Shown: positions 50,725 through 60,188 of the stretch, one piece after another
Layout of the letters: every line of letters begins with the position of its first letter
Position numbering within the stretch: position 1 is the first letter of the stretch
NCBI GenBank assembly: GCA_964390905.1
Contig: CAYMLO010000040.1
Location: 1 to 64,000, forward strand
Length of the DNA: 64,000 nucleotides
Reading direction: 5' to 3'
Origin: JAFGLZ01 sp964390905
GTDB lineage: Bacteria > Planctomycetota > Phycisphaerae > UBA1845 > JAFGLZ01
Made by a program: the position numbers and the translations under genes
Notes under the pieces: generated by a model
Database searches by the model: none
Told to the model about the DNA's origin: nothing
Seen by the model: the letters and a program-made list of their open reading frames with translations, nothing else

Positions 50725-52398
50725 GTGACCACGACCGCCAGCAAGACGAGATACCTGCGTACCGATTGGATGCTCGGTCGTTGGGGTTGGCTCGCACAGC
50801 TCGCGATGGTCAACGCGACTTTCGGGCTGTACGGGTTGCTCTTTTGCTACTACCGAGGAACGGAGACTCCCTGGCTGACCCTCGGGCTGCACGCCGTCGT
50901 CGTGGTGATTCTGTTCATCCTGCCGGGGCTCCTCACAGCCTTGTGCATTCGGCGATCCTTCGATGATCTGGTTCACCTGTGGCTGTGCACCTCAATGCTT
51001 TCCGCCGCGTCGGTCCTCTGCGTGAAGTTGGTCCTGAACGCTTTCCAGGTCTCCCTCTCTGCCCTGACGTTCTCTCTGGCCATCCTGGGGTACTGCAATC
51101 TGTGCATTGTCCTGCAAGGGATCAGGTATCGCTGGGCAACGCGGCAAGAGGCCACACGACAAGCATCCGAGGAGAAGGATGCGGCGCGGCGCACTCCGAC
51201 TCCCTGGCTCCCCGGCCTGGCGTGTTCACTCGTTCTGGTCGTCCTGTTCGTCTTGCTGGAAAGGACGTCCATCCGAATCGACCCCGTCCCGGACATCGAC
51301 AGGGTCACGTTCGGGACCTACAGCCTCATGACCAAGTCCATCCCAGGCGCGGGCTATTTCGAGCCGTCGCGAACCGAGGTCTATGCCGATTACACGCCGT
51401 TCCTCAAGTATGACTTCTCGCATCCTCCGCTGGCTGTGTTCAACTGCGCGTACGCAAGCACGCTTTGCGGGTACCTGGATTACAGCAAGGCCCTGGCACG
51501 CCAGATGGAGGCCGACAAGCACGCGCCCTCGATGCGCTACGGCGACCTGCGCCCGGACAAGGGGTATCTAGCATGCAATAGGGCTCCCACGAATTACCAT
51601 ATTGTGGTCCTCTGCGCCCTCGTCTATCTCTTCGCACTTCGGCTCGTCGGCAGGCCCTGGCTGGCCCTGGGCGCGATGGTCTTGCTGGTGGGCCTCTTCT
51701 GGGACCGGGAGTCCTATGCCATCTGGTTCCTGAGCTGCTACAAGGCACTGTTCATCGCGTACAGTCTGGGGCTGTTGTACGTATGGCTCTACATGAAGGA
51801 ACGACGTTGGCTTTCGTTCTTCGTGGGCCTGTGCGGGGCGCTGGTGAGCCAGAAGGTCGTGTATGTTCTCCCTGCCGTTCTTGTGATGGAGGCGTTTGAG
51901 CGTCGCTGGCGGGCCCTCCTCTCGCCCGGAATCCTGGGCTTTATCGTTGGAACGTTGGCGTTCATCATCTACGGTATGCTCATCGATTCGAGAGTCTTCG
52001 TGAGTATGTACTTCGTGCTGCACTTCTGCGACCGACTGGCCGGTGCGGAGGGAATGTGGGCTCGCGTTGGGAAACAGTGGCTCGGCTTCGCTCTCGGGAC
52101 GGGCGGGCTGGTCATCTTCCCCCTGTTGGTGTGGCTGACCGTTGCCTTTGCCAGAAGGCACTGGCGCGATAGGGAATTCGTGCTCCTCTTGTATCTGATC
52201 TCGTCTGCGGGCCTGGCAAGCAGGATATGGCCGTACTCCCAGCGATTCCTCGTGCCGACGCTGTTTCCCATGGTGTTGATGAGTGCCCGCGTCTTGAGCG
52301 AATGGTTTGACCGCCTCGCAAGAACGCGTCGACCGGGGCGATCGGCTGGGAGGGAGGCGTCTTGGATGTCGCGGGTCTTGCGTCGAGGCAGATCTTGA
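50725..52398 (+). CDS. Polytopic membrane protein, GT-C glycosyltransferase-like
   Basis: 557 residues with a GTG start. About twelve hydrophobic segments. Between segments five and six is a large loop with SIRIDPVPDIDRVTFGTYSLMTKSIPGAGYFEPSRTEVYADYTPFLKYDFSHPPL, where acidic residues might be the GT-C active site, and NRAPTNYHIVVLCALVYLFALRL follows. The tail has SSAGLASRIWPYSQRFLVPTLFPMVLMSARVL as in GT39-like enzymes. Its relation to named families is only general. The stop overlaps the start of the next gene (TTGA). Confidence 0.65.
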   Translation: MTTTASKTRYLRTDWMLGRWGWLAQLAMVNATFGLYGLLFCYYRGTETPWLTLGLHAVVVVILFILPGLLTALCIRRSFDDLVHLWLCTSMLSAASVLCVKLVLNAFQVSLSALTFSLAILGYCNLCIVLQGIRYRWATRQEATRQASEEKDAARRTPTPWLPGLACSLVLVVLFVLLERTSIRIDPVPDIDRVTFGTYSLMTKSIPGAGYFEPSRTEVYADYTPFLKYDFSHPPLAVFNCAYASTLCGYLDYSKALARQMEADKHAPSMRYGDLRPDKGYLACNRAPTNYHIVVLCALVYLFALRLVGRPWLALGAMVLLVGLFWDRESYAIWFLSCYKALFIAYSLGLLYVWLYMKERRWLSFFVGLCGALVSQKVVYVLPAVLVMEAFERRWRALLSPGILGFIVGTLAFIIYGMLIDSRVFVSMYFVLHFCDRLAGAEGMWARVGKQWLGFALGTGGLVIFPLLVWLTVAFARRHWRDREFVLLLYLISSAGLASRIWPYSQRFLVPTLFPMVLMSARVLSEWFDRLARTRRPGRSAGREASWMSRVLRRGRS

Positions 52399-54353
52399 AA
52401 GGGGTCTTGAAAGGGGTCGGTGTCGTGTTGGTGCTTGCGGTTTGTCTGAGTCTAGGGGCTCCCGCGATTGCCGGGAATGGTGAACCCGTATCCCAGGCCG
52501 GGCCGGGGACGGCCCGGCTCAAAGCGCGCGTCGAGGTCGAGGGGCTCGAGACCGTCGCGATTACGACGACCGACGCGCCGCCGGAATGGGCGCTTCTGGA
52601 ACGCCATCTTCTCGAGAAGCTTCACCCGGCCGCCATGGAGTTCGTCACCAAGTACACCCGTCCCGACGGAACGCTGATCTGGCGCGACGAGTGGCCGGGT
52701 ATGGACGGCTCCGACGATGGGTACGAGAGCTTCTACAACTTCCCGCTCTACTACGTGCTCGGCGGGCCGGAAGAGATTCATCGACTGTCGCGAAAGCTCT
52801 GGGATGCCGTGACGCGCCAGTTCACGCGATACGGTCAGGTCCACAACGAGTTCGACGGCTACTACGACTGGATGCACCACGGCGAGAGCTACACGTACTT
52901 CTACTTCTTCGGCCTGGCGGACCCGACCGACCGCACGTTCCGCGAACGGGCGATTCGTTTCGCCGGGCTTTACATGGGTGAAGACCCGAAGGCACCCAAC
53001 TACGATCCGAAGCTCAAGCTCATCCGCTCGCCCATCAACGGTAGCCGGGGCCCAAGATTCGTCAACTCGGCCGAGGACTGGGTGACGCACCGCCCGATCC
53101 TCGCCCACTACCCCCTGCCCTACGACGACATTCCGAACGTCACGTCGAGCGACGCGTGGAACGACGACGTGAAGTTCCCGTTCATCCTCGAGACGATGAA
53201 CGAGCGGATGATGCGGGGCGACGTCCCGCTGAATCTGACGGCCACCAGCCTGATCCTCAATGCGTTCATGGTCACCGGTGAGCCCAAGTACAAGCAGTGG
53301 ATCACCGACTACGTCGCCGCGTGGATCAAGCGCGTCAAGCAGAACAACGGCATCTTGCCCGACAATGTCGGTCTTTCCGGCAGGATCGGCGAGTACATGG
53401 ACGGCAAGTGGTGGGGAGGCTACTACGGTTGGCGGTGGCCGCACGGGCTGTTCAATCAGCTCGAGTCGACCGTCATCGGCGCCAGCAACGCGTACTTGGT
53501 CGGCGGCGACCCGAACGTCCTGGCTCTACCGCGTTCGGTGCTGGATCTGGTGCAGAGCAAGGCGAAGAAGGAGGGCGACCGCGTCCTGGTCCCACACAAG
53601 CACGGCGACAAGGGATGGGATGAGTTCCGACCGCTGCACCCCAAGCACCCCACGCACCTGTGGTGGATCTCGCGAGACAAACGGGACTGGCAACGGGTCG
53701 TGCGGCTCTCCGACGTCTCGACGTGGGGAGAGCTGAAGTACGCCAAGGGCAAGGGGGATTCACAGAACCTTGCTCCGTGGCTGGGATTCATCGAAGGCAG
53801 GAACCCCGACTACCCGGCGCAGATCCTGCGGGCCACGTACGCCGAATCGCTCCGCCGGTTGGAGATGATCCGCACGGACCACACCACGCCCGACGAGCAG
53901 GACGTCCATCATTGGCAGCAGCGCAACCCGGTCATCCTGGAGGGGCTGGTCCAACTGATGCTGGGGGGGCCCAACCACGTCTATCACGGGGGGTTGCTAC
54001 ACTGCAGCGTCCGCTATTTCGACCCGGTGCGGGCCCGGCCTGGCGTGCCGGCGGACGTGGCCGTGCTCGTGGACAAGATCACGCCGACGGGCATCTCGGT
54101 TCAGCTCGTGAACCTCCACCCGAGCGAACCCCGGGAGGTCATCCTCCAGGCTGGTGCGTTCGGCGAGCACACGTTCACGACGGTTCGGCAGGTCGTCCAC
54201 TACCCGCATCAGTTCCACAAGGTCAACCGCAAGTTCTTCCAGGTGCACCTCGTGCCAGGCGCCGTCGGCCGCCTCGAGGTCGGCGTCAAGCGGTTTGACA
54301 ACACGCCGACGTATGCGTTCCCATGGCATGGGGCGGCGATCCCGGTTCGGTAA
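52395..54353 (+). CDS. Large secreted protein, likely alpha/alpha-toroid glycan lyase or hydrolase
   Basis: 652 residues. I choose the TTG at 52395, whose last two bases overlap the preceding stop (TTGA); TTG 52362 and 52407 are alternatives. A signal peptide (VLKGVGVVLVLAVCLSLGAPAIA) leads. The body has aromatic-rich helices such as DGYESFYNFPLYYVLGG, YYDWMHHGESYTYFYFFGL, GKWWGGYYGWRWPHG, typical of (alpha/alpha)6-toroid enzymes, and a C-terminal beta domain ending RRFDNTPTYAFPWHG-like sequence. No exact family or catalytic residues assigned. A 90-bp piece of this C-terminus recurs at 56818-56908. Confidence 0.72.
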   Translation: MKGVLKGVGVVLVLAVCLSLGAPAIAGNGEPVSQAGPGTARLKARVEVEGLETVAITTTDAPPEWALLERHLLEKLHPAAMEFVTKYTRPDGTLIWRDEWPGMDGSDDGYESFYNFPLYYVLGGPEEIHRLSRKLWDAVTRQFTRYGQVHNEFDGYYDWMHHGESYTYFYFFGLADPTDRTFRERAIRFAGLYMGEDPKAPNYDPKLKLIRSPINGSRGPRFVNSAEDWVTHRPILAHYPLPYDDIPNVTSSDAWNDDVKFPFILETMNERMMRGDVPLNLTATSLILNAFMVTGEPKYKQWITDYVAAWIKRVKQNNGILPDNVGLSGRIGEYMDGKWWGGYYGWRWPHGLFNQLESTVIGASNAYLVGGDPNVLALPRSVLDLVQSKAKKEGDRVLVPHKHGDKGWDEFRPLHPKHPTHLWWISRDKRDWQRVVRLSDVSTWGELKYAKGKGDSQNLAPWLGFIEGRNPDYPAQILRATYAESLRRLEMIRTDHTTPDEQDVHHWQQRNPVILEGLVQLMLGGPNHVYHGGLLHCSVRYFDPVRARPGVPADVAVLVDKITPTGISVQLVNLHPSEPREVILQAGAFGEHTFTTVRQVVHYPHQFHKVNRKFFQVHLVPGAVGRLEVGVKRFDNTPTYAFPWHGAAIPVR

Positions 54354-54378
54354 ACGAGTCGAAAGGGCGGGAGAAAGC

Positions 54379-56795
54379 ATGAACCACGTGTTTGCCAGGA
54401 TGTTGTGGGTCTTGGCGGTGACAGTCGCCGCTGCTGCCGATGCGTCAGATCGCCCCGCGATCCAGAAGCCCGACGGCAACGTCTCGTCACGCTCCTTATT
54501 CACCTCTGCGCTCGCGCTGTGCGAGGCGAAGAGGGATCTTGACCGTGTCCCGCGGCTGCTCGAGGTGGGCGCCAAGATGCAGGACCGCGATCCGAAGAGC
54601 AGCACCTACGGGAACTTCCGCTGGTACTGGCGGGAGACGAGCATCCGCGACCGCAATGCGGTGGACTTTTGCATGATGGGCGGCTCGCTGCTGTGGATCC
54701 GCCATCGCGATGCCCTGACGCCGGCGGCACGAAAGACGCTGCGGGAGACCCTCAGATACGGCGTGGAGGGCTGCCTGCGGCATCGCGTTCGCACGAGCTA
54801 CACCAACATCGCGTTGATGAACGCGCTGGACCTGATCCTGCTCGGGGAGGGGCTCGGGAAACCCGAGGTCGCCGACGAAGGCTACAGGCGACTCGACCGC
54901 GTCTGTCTGTACACCTGGCAGTGGGGGACGCACGAGTACTGCAGCCCGACGTACTACGGCGTCGACCTGGAGTGCCTGCTGCTCATCGAGGCATTCTGTG
55001 AGCGCAAGCGGGGTCGCGATCAGGCCCGCGCACTGCTGGAGCTGTTCTGGACCGACATTGCGCTCAACTGGTACGAACCGTCGGAGCGGCTGGGCGGGGC
55101 CTGCAGCCGCGACTACCGATATCTGCTGGGCACCGGCCACCTCGATTCGTACATGCGTCTGGCGGGATGGCTACCGGGCACAGGCGGTAGCATCTTTGGC
55201 ACCCTCGGGCGGTGGAAGCCGCCGGCGCGTCTTCGCCAGATGAACCTGAACCGATACCCGCGTCTGGTGCGGCAGAGCTGGGGCGTGCCGCTGAGCGCGT
55301 CGCGGACGTACTACGCCTGCCGCGACGTCGGGCTGAGCGCGTCCGCGGCCAACTACGGGCCGATGGACCTGCCGCTGACGGTGGATCTGCCCGGAGGACG
55401 CCGCCGTCCGCGGTGCTACTTCATCCCGGACGGCCGGGGCGATCCCTACGGCAAGAAGCGGATCGAGGNNNNNNNNNNTTCAGGATCCTGGCCGCCAGCC
55501 AGGCCAGCGCCGGCCAGGTGACCGCGGCGGCCTGCACTCTGGAGATCGGGAGCTTTTCCCAGTTCGCAAGCGAGTTGCAGCCAAAGCGGATCGAGGCCGG
55601 CGCGCACCGCAAGGCACAACACCTCCGGCCATTCTGGACGGCGGCACAAGACCGGTTCGACGCAGTGGGCCTGGCCGTGTATCGCCCCGTGCACCTGAGA
55701 GGGTCGTACGAGACGCTGGAGTCGCACTTCGTCATGCGGCGGGACGTGGATGGCTTCTGGATCGGCGACCGCCGGGTCGACCTGAGTGGGACGACACCGG
55801 TCTCGCACGACGTGCCCGCCGGCGAGGCCGTGGTGCTCCGCGAAGGGACGGCTGCGGTGGGCGTTCGGGTTCCGTGGGCTCGCAAGCTGGACGGCACGCC
55901 GGCCGCGGCGAAGCTCGTCTATGACGGGAACGAGCACGGTGCCGTCCGGCTGACGATCGGTCATCACATCCCAGGCCGTGCGGTCAGCAACGCCGATGAG
56001 GACTGGGCGGCATATCCTGGGGCGGCGTTGTGGGTCCGGATCGGCAGCGGTCTGACGACCGATCCGTCCTTCTGGACCTGGCGTCGGACGTTCGCAACGG
56101 CGAAGGCGCAGGTCCGCGTTCAGCCGAAGGGCATTCGCGTCGAGGCGGTCGGCCAAGATGGGCCGATCATCGTCGCGGCCAAGTCTCCCTACCATGGCGC
56201 CGAGACGCTCGTCCCGACGCCGTCGCGGGCCGTCCTGGAGCTCGACGGCAAGGACATCGGACGGGAGATTCTCAAACGGATCCAGCCCATCGCCGACTAT
56301 CGGGACCGGCAGGCCAAGCTGGCCACCGTTGTCCTCCGCCAGGGCGCGGGCACCTACCTCGAGGCCGAGTCGGGCTTCGTCATGCCGGAGATGGTCGTTG
56401 TCACCGATGCGTCGGCGTCGGGCGGGAAGTACGTCTGGACGCCCGGCAAGCCGGGTGAGCGCGGCGCGGGCGACGGTTACGTCCTCTGGAAGCTCCGCGC
56501 CGTACACCCCGGGACCTACGCGATCTGGGGCCGGATCCTGGCACCCACGCCCGACGACGATTCGTTCAACGTTCGGGCGCTCACCGAACGCGCCGAGCTC
56601 GTCGGCCTGGCCGAGTGGCACACCGGCGTCCACAAGGCGTGGGCGTGGACGCCCATGCAACTGAATCGCACGCGCAGGCCCACGCGTCTGACGCTCCCCG
56701 CCGGCGTTCTGCACCTCGAGCTCCGCACGCGAGAGGACGGTACGAAGATCGACCGTCTGTTTATCACGGCCGACCCGAGCGCCCGACCGCAGTGA
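54379..56795 (+). CDS. Large secreted toroid-type glycan-active protein with C-terminal carbohydrate-binding-like domain (split by gap)
   Basis: About 800 residues across the 10-N gap at 55469-55478; the frame shifts there, so the two halves look like separate genes. ATG 54379 with GGCGGGAG upstream; signal peptide about 1-23. The N-terminal half has helical, Trp/Tyr-rich sequence (YGNFRWYWRETSIRDRNAVDFCMMG, CLYTWQWGTHEYCSPTYYGVDLECLLLIEA) like heparinase-II/III-type toroids. After the gap comes a beta-rich part (about 55479-56340). It ends in a CBM-like domain with EAESGFVMPEMVVVTDASASGG and LHLELRTREDGTKIDRLFIT, the pattern of CBM6/malectin-like modules. Substrate unknown. Confidence 0.8.
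55469..55478. other. Assembly gap (10 N) inside a coding region
   Basis: To rejoin the frames of the two halves the true length must be 2 modulo 3 (for example 11), so 10 N is not the real size. Confidence 0.95.
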
Positions 56796-56817
56796 TCGTC
56801 ATCGGTGGGTGCCCGCG

Positions 56818-56908
56818 GCCCGTGTGTCTTGAAATCGCCGCGACCCCCTTCGATAATTCGCCTTCCTACGCCTTCCCGGGGCACGGGGAGAGGATCCCCG
56901 TTCCATAA
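56818..56908 (+). pseudogene. Remnant of a second toroid-protein C-terminus
   Basis: Read from about 56818, it gives VCLEIAATPFDNSPSYAFPG and then HGERIPVP plus stop. The C-terminus of the 52395-54353 protein reads VGRLEVGVKRFDNTPTYAFP and then WHGAAIPVR plus stop. The two are homologous through the end. No start or upstream domain remains. Confidence 0.75.
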
Positions 56909-56932
56909 GCTGCTGGCCAATCGAAGATCGGC

Positions 56933-58075
56933 GTGATCCGTGGGCGGACGATGCTGACGCGAATCTTCCTGGTGCTTGGTGGGATGCTGGCGGCGTTGAC
57001 GGCCGTGCTGTGGGGCGCGGGACGCACGGCACTCCTGGGGTGGGGCGTCATCCCCATGATCGCCTGTCTGGCGATCAGCGCCCGGACGACACGACGGTTC
57101 CGGGGGTTCGTCTTCACGCTGTGGGTGCTGACGTTCGTCGCCGCGGCGATGTTCTACCCGAGCGCGTTTCGATCGTGGGGAACGTTCGAGCTCAAGGCCC
57201 TGATGATCCCGCTGATCCAACTGATCATGTTCGGCATGGGGACGACGCTGAGCGTGCAGGACTTCACGCGGGTGCTGGCCATGCCCAGAGCGATCCTGAT
57301 CGGGATGGGGCTCCAGTTCACCGTCATGCCGCTGGCGGGCGCGGGGATTGCAGCGGCGTTCGGCTTCGATCCGACGGTCGCGGCCGGCGTGGTCCTGATC
57401 GGTTCGTGCCCCGGCGGCGTGGCGTCCAACGTCATGACGTACATCGCCAAAGGCAACGTGGCGTTGTCGGTCTCGATGACGGCCTGCTCGACGCTGGCCT
57501 CGCCGCTCATGACGCCGCTGATGATGCGGCTTCTGGCGGGGCAGTACATCGAGATCGACTTCGTGGCGATGATGTGGACCATCATCAAGATCATCATCGT
57601 GCCCATCGTGGCGGGGCTGATCGCCAATAGGGTTCTGCAGATGCTTAAATGGCGAGGTCCGTGGCTGGACCGGGCGCTGTCGATCATGGCCATGGCGGCG
57701 ATCTGTTTCATCATCGCCATCATCACGTCGCTGTCGCGGGACAAGCTGCTCAGCGTCGGGCTATTGCTGATCGGTGCGGCGATCCTGCACAACACGGTCG
57801 GCTACGTGCTGGGCTACACGGGCGCGTGGATGGCGGGGCTCGACGAGACCGCTCGCCGAACCGTCGCGATCGAGGTCGGGCTCCAGAACGGTGGGATGGC
57901 GTCTGGCCTGGCGGTGACGGTGCTCAACAGCCCCGACACGGCGTTGGCGCCCGCCATCTTCGGCCCTTGGATGAACATGTCCGGCTCGATGCTGGCGTCG
58001 TGGTGGCGGGAACGGCCCGTCGCGTCGAGCGTGGCGAGCGCGGCCGCCGCCAGGCCCACGGGAGCAGCAGGATGA
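56933..58075 (+). CDS. Bile acid:sodium symporter (BASS) family transporter
   Basis: 380 residues, GTG start. Nine or ten membrane segments; conserved family sequences are LIMFGMGTTLSVQDFTRVLAMP, IGSCPGGVASNVMTYIAKGNVALSVSMT and AIEVGLQNGGMASGLAV, which hold the sodium/substrate site of the ASBT/YfeH fold. The family transports organic anions such as bile acids, pantoate or other acids. An unusual hydrophobic extension (about 60 residues) precedes the core. The stop overlaps the GH2 start as ATGA, so both are translated together, suggesting it imports the product or substrate of the glycosidase. Confidence 0.92.
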   Translation: MIRGRTMLTRIFLVLGGMLAALTAVLWGAGRTALLGWGVIPMIACLAISARTTRRFRGFVFTLWVLTFVAAAMFYPSAFRSWGTFELKALMIPLIQLIMFGMGTTLSVQDFTRVLAMPRAILIGMGLQFTVMPLAGAGIAAAFGFDPTVAAGVVLIGSCPGGVASNVMTYIAKGNVALSVSMTACSTLASPLMTPLMMRLLAGQYIEIDFVAMMWTIIKIIIVPIVAGLIANRVLQMLKWRGPWLDRALSIMAMAAICFIIAIITSLSRDKLLSVGLLLIGAAILHNTVGYVLGYTGAWMAGLDETARRTVAIEVGLQNGGMASGLAVTVLNSPDTALAPAIFGPWMNMSGSMLASWWRERPVASSVASAAAARPTGAAG

Positions 58076-60060
58076 TTGCCGACGTCGACCTGTCACGTCT
58101 GGACTGGAAGCTGCTGGGATGGCGGCCGTTCCAGTGGGTGCTGGGCAAGTCCATGGAGACGGGGGGCGATCTGCTGGCCGAACTTGGGCCGTTCCCCGCC
58201 AAGGTGCCCGGGTCGGTACAACAGGCGCTCCTCGACGCCGGCGTGATCGCTGACTGGCACGTGGGCGTCAACTCACGGGCGTGTGAATGGGTGGAACACC
58301 GCCATTGGGAGTTCAGCACCACCCTCCCAGCGGGAACGGTCCCGCCGCAAGAGCGTGCGATCCTCGACGCACAGGGGTTGGACCACGCCGGCTGGGTCCT
58401 CGTGGACGCCAGGAAGGTCGCCCGGTTCGAGGGCGCGTTGATCCGGCACCAGATCGATCTGACCGACGCGCTTGGCGACGGGAAGGAGCACCTGCTCAGC
58501 ATCGTGTTCGACGAGCCGCCCCGCGAGCAGGGGCAGCTCGGATACACCTCGCGATCGGTCCACTTCAAGCCCCGCTACCCCTACAGTTGGGACTGGTGCC
58601 CGAGAGTCGTGCCGGTCGGCGTGTGGGATACGCTGGTTCTGAAGTGTGGCGCGTCGACGGCGATCGACCCCGTGCACACACGGGCCATTCTCAAGGACGA
58701 CAACCGGACCGGCCGCGTCGAGCTTGCCCTGGACGTGGACGGGTCGGTCGTCACCGCGGGGAAGCTCGGCGCGATCACGGCCGTGGTGACAGACGGCGAG
58801 CGCGAGGTGGGGCGTGTTTCCGCCCAAGCGCTGCCGGGTCGGATGGAGATCGTCGTCGATGGACTCGCCGTCGAGCCCTGGTGGCCCAACGGGCAGGGCG
58901 AGGCGAAGACCTACACGTTGACCCTCGAAGCCGTCATCGGTGTGGACGTCTGGCGTCACAAACGGACGCTGGGATTCAAGCGCGTCGAGTGGCTCCCGTG
59001 CGACGGGGCGTCGCCCGACGCCGAGCCGTGGATCTGCGCGGTCAACGGCAGGCCCATCTTCCTGCAGGGCGTCAACTGGGTCCCGCCGCGGGTCTGCTAC
59101 CACGACACGACGGCAGACGAATACGCCCGACTGATCGACCTCTACCGCGAGATGGGCTGCAATCTGCTGCGGGTTTGGGGCGGGGGGATCTTGGAGAAGG
59201 AGGCGTTCTACGCCCGCTGCGACGCGGCCGGCATCCTGGTGTGGCAGGAATTCCCCCTGTCGAGTTCCGGCGTGGACAACTGGCCGCCGGAGGACCCGGC
59301 GGCGATCGAGCGTCTCGCGTCGATCGCGTCGTCGTACATCCGCAGGCGGGGCCATCATGCGTCGCTGCTGCTCTGGTGCGGCGGCAACGAGTTGCTCGGC
59401 GGCGGACCGGAAGGCCCGGGCGAGGACGGCGTGCCGGTGGGCTACGACCATCCGTGCGTCGCCGCGATGCGCGACGTCGTGGCCGCCGAGGACCCGGGCC
59501 GACGGTTCCTGCCGACCTCGGCGAGCGGTCCGTGGGAGTGGGGCACGCCGGAGAAGTTCGGCACGGGCCTGCTGCATGACGTTCACGGACCGTGGGGGTT
59601 CAGCGCGGGCTGCGAAGACATGGACGCATGGCGGGCATACTGGGCCAAGGACGACGCCCTGTTTCGATCCGAAACGGGCATGCCGGGCGCCCATGGCATG
59701 GACCTGATGAAGCGATACGCCGAGGGCGTGGACGTCTGGCCGCCCACCACCGAGTACTGGATGCACACGTCCTCGTGGTGGCGACAGTGGGATCGCTTCA
59801 AGGATCGTTTGGCGTCGCTGCCGCCGGACGAGGGCCTGGCCGAGTACATTCGAGCGACCCAGTCGGACCAGGCCGAGGCCTACGCCATCGCCGCCGCCGC
59901 ATGCAAGGGACGGTTCCCCCGTTGCGGCGGCTTTGTGATCTGGATGGGCCACGATTGCTTCCCATGCCCCGCCAACAACTCGGTCATCGACTTCGAACGC
60001 CAACCGAAGCCGGCATACTTCGCGCTTAAGCGCATCTTTCGGGGAGAGGGGGACGGTTGA
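58072..60060 (+). CDS. Glycoside hydrolase family 2-type enzyme (beta-mannosidase-like)
   Basis: 662 residues, ATG within ATGA of the transporter stop. No signal peptide. N-terminal jelly-roll (about 20-190; KVPGSVQQALLDAG, WVEHRHWEFST), then an immunoglobulin-like domain ending VEPWWPNGQGEAKTY, and the TIM barrel: NGRPIFLQGVNWVPP, MGCNLLRVWGGGILE, acid/base Glu440 in LLWCGGNELLGG, and nucleophile Glu534 in RSETGMPGAHG. This order and the WPNGQG motif match the mannosidase/exo-beta-glucosaminidase side of GH2. It would act in the cytoplasm on imported oligosaccharides. Confidence 0.93.
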   Translation: MIADVDLSRLDWKLLGWRPFQWVLGKSMETGGDLLAELGPFPAKVPGSVQQALLDAGVIADWHVGVNSRACEWVEHRHWEFSTTLPAGTVPPQERAILDAQGLDHAGWVLVDARKVARFEGALIRHQIDLTDALGDGKEHLLSIVFDEPPREQGQLGYTSRSVHFKPRYPYSWDWCPRVVPVGVWDTLVLKCGASTAIDPVHTRAILKDDNRTGRVELALDVDGSVVTAGKLGAITAVVTDGEREVGRVSAQALPGRMEIVVDGLAVEPWWPNGQGEAKTYTLTLEAVIGVDVWRHKRTLGFKRVEWLPCDGASPDAEPWICAVNGRPIFLQGVNWVPPRVCYHDTTADEYARLIDLYREMGCNLLRVWGGGILEKEAFYARCDAAGILVWQEFPLSSSGVDNWPPEDPAAIERLASIASSYIRRRGHHASLLLWCGGNELLGGGPEGPGEDGVPVGYDHPCVAAMRDVVAAEDPGRRFLPTSASGPWEWGTPEKFGTGLLHDVHGPWGFSAGCEDMDAWRAYWAKDDALFRSETGMPGAHGMDLMKRYAEGVDVWPPTTEYWMHTSSWWRQWDRFKDRLASLPPDEGLAEYIRATQSDQAEAYAIAAAACKGRFPRCGGFVIWMGHDCFPCPANNSVIDFERQPKPAYFALKRIFRGEGDG

Positions 60061-60188
60061 CCCAACAACGCAGCTACCGACTCGGAGTGGACCGGTCCCC
60101 TCGTCATGTGTCCGGTCCCGGTTTCTGGTATATGAATGAGTCGTATGCATCTCGGCGTCGATGACGGTCAGCCCGACGGGAGGTCCCC

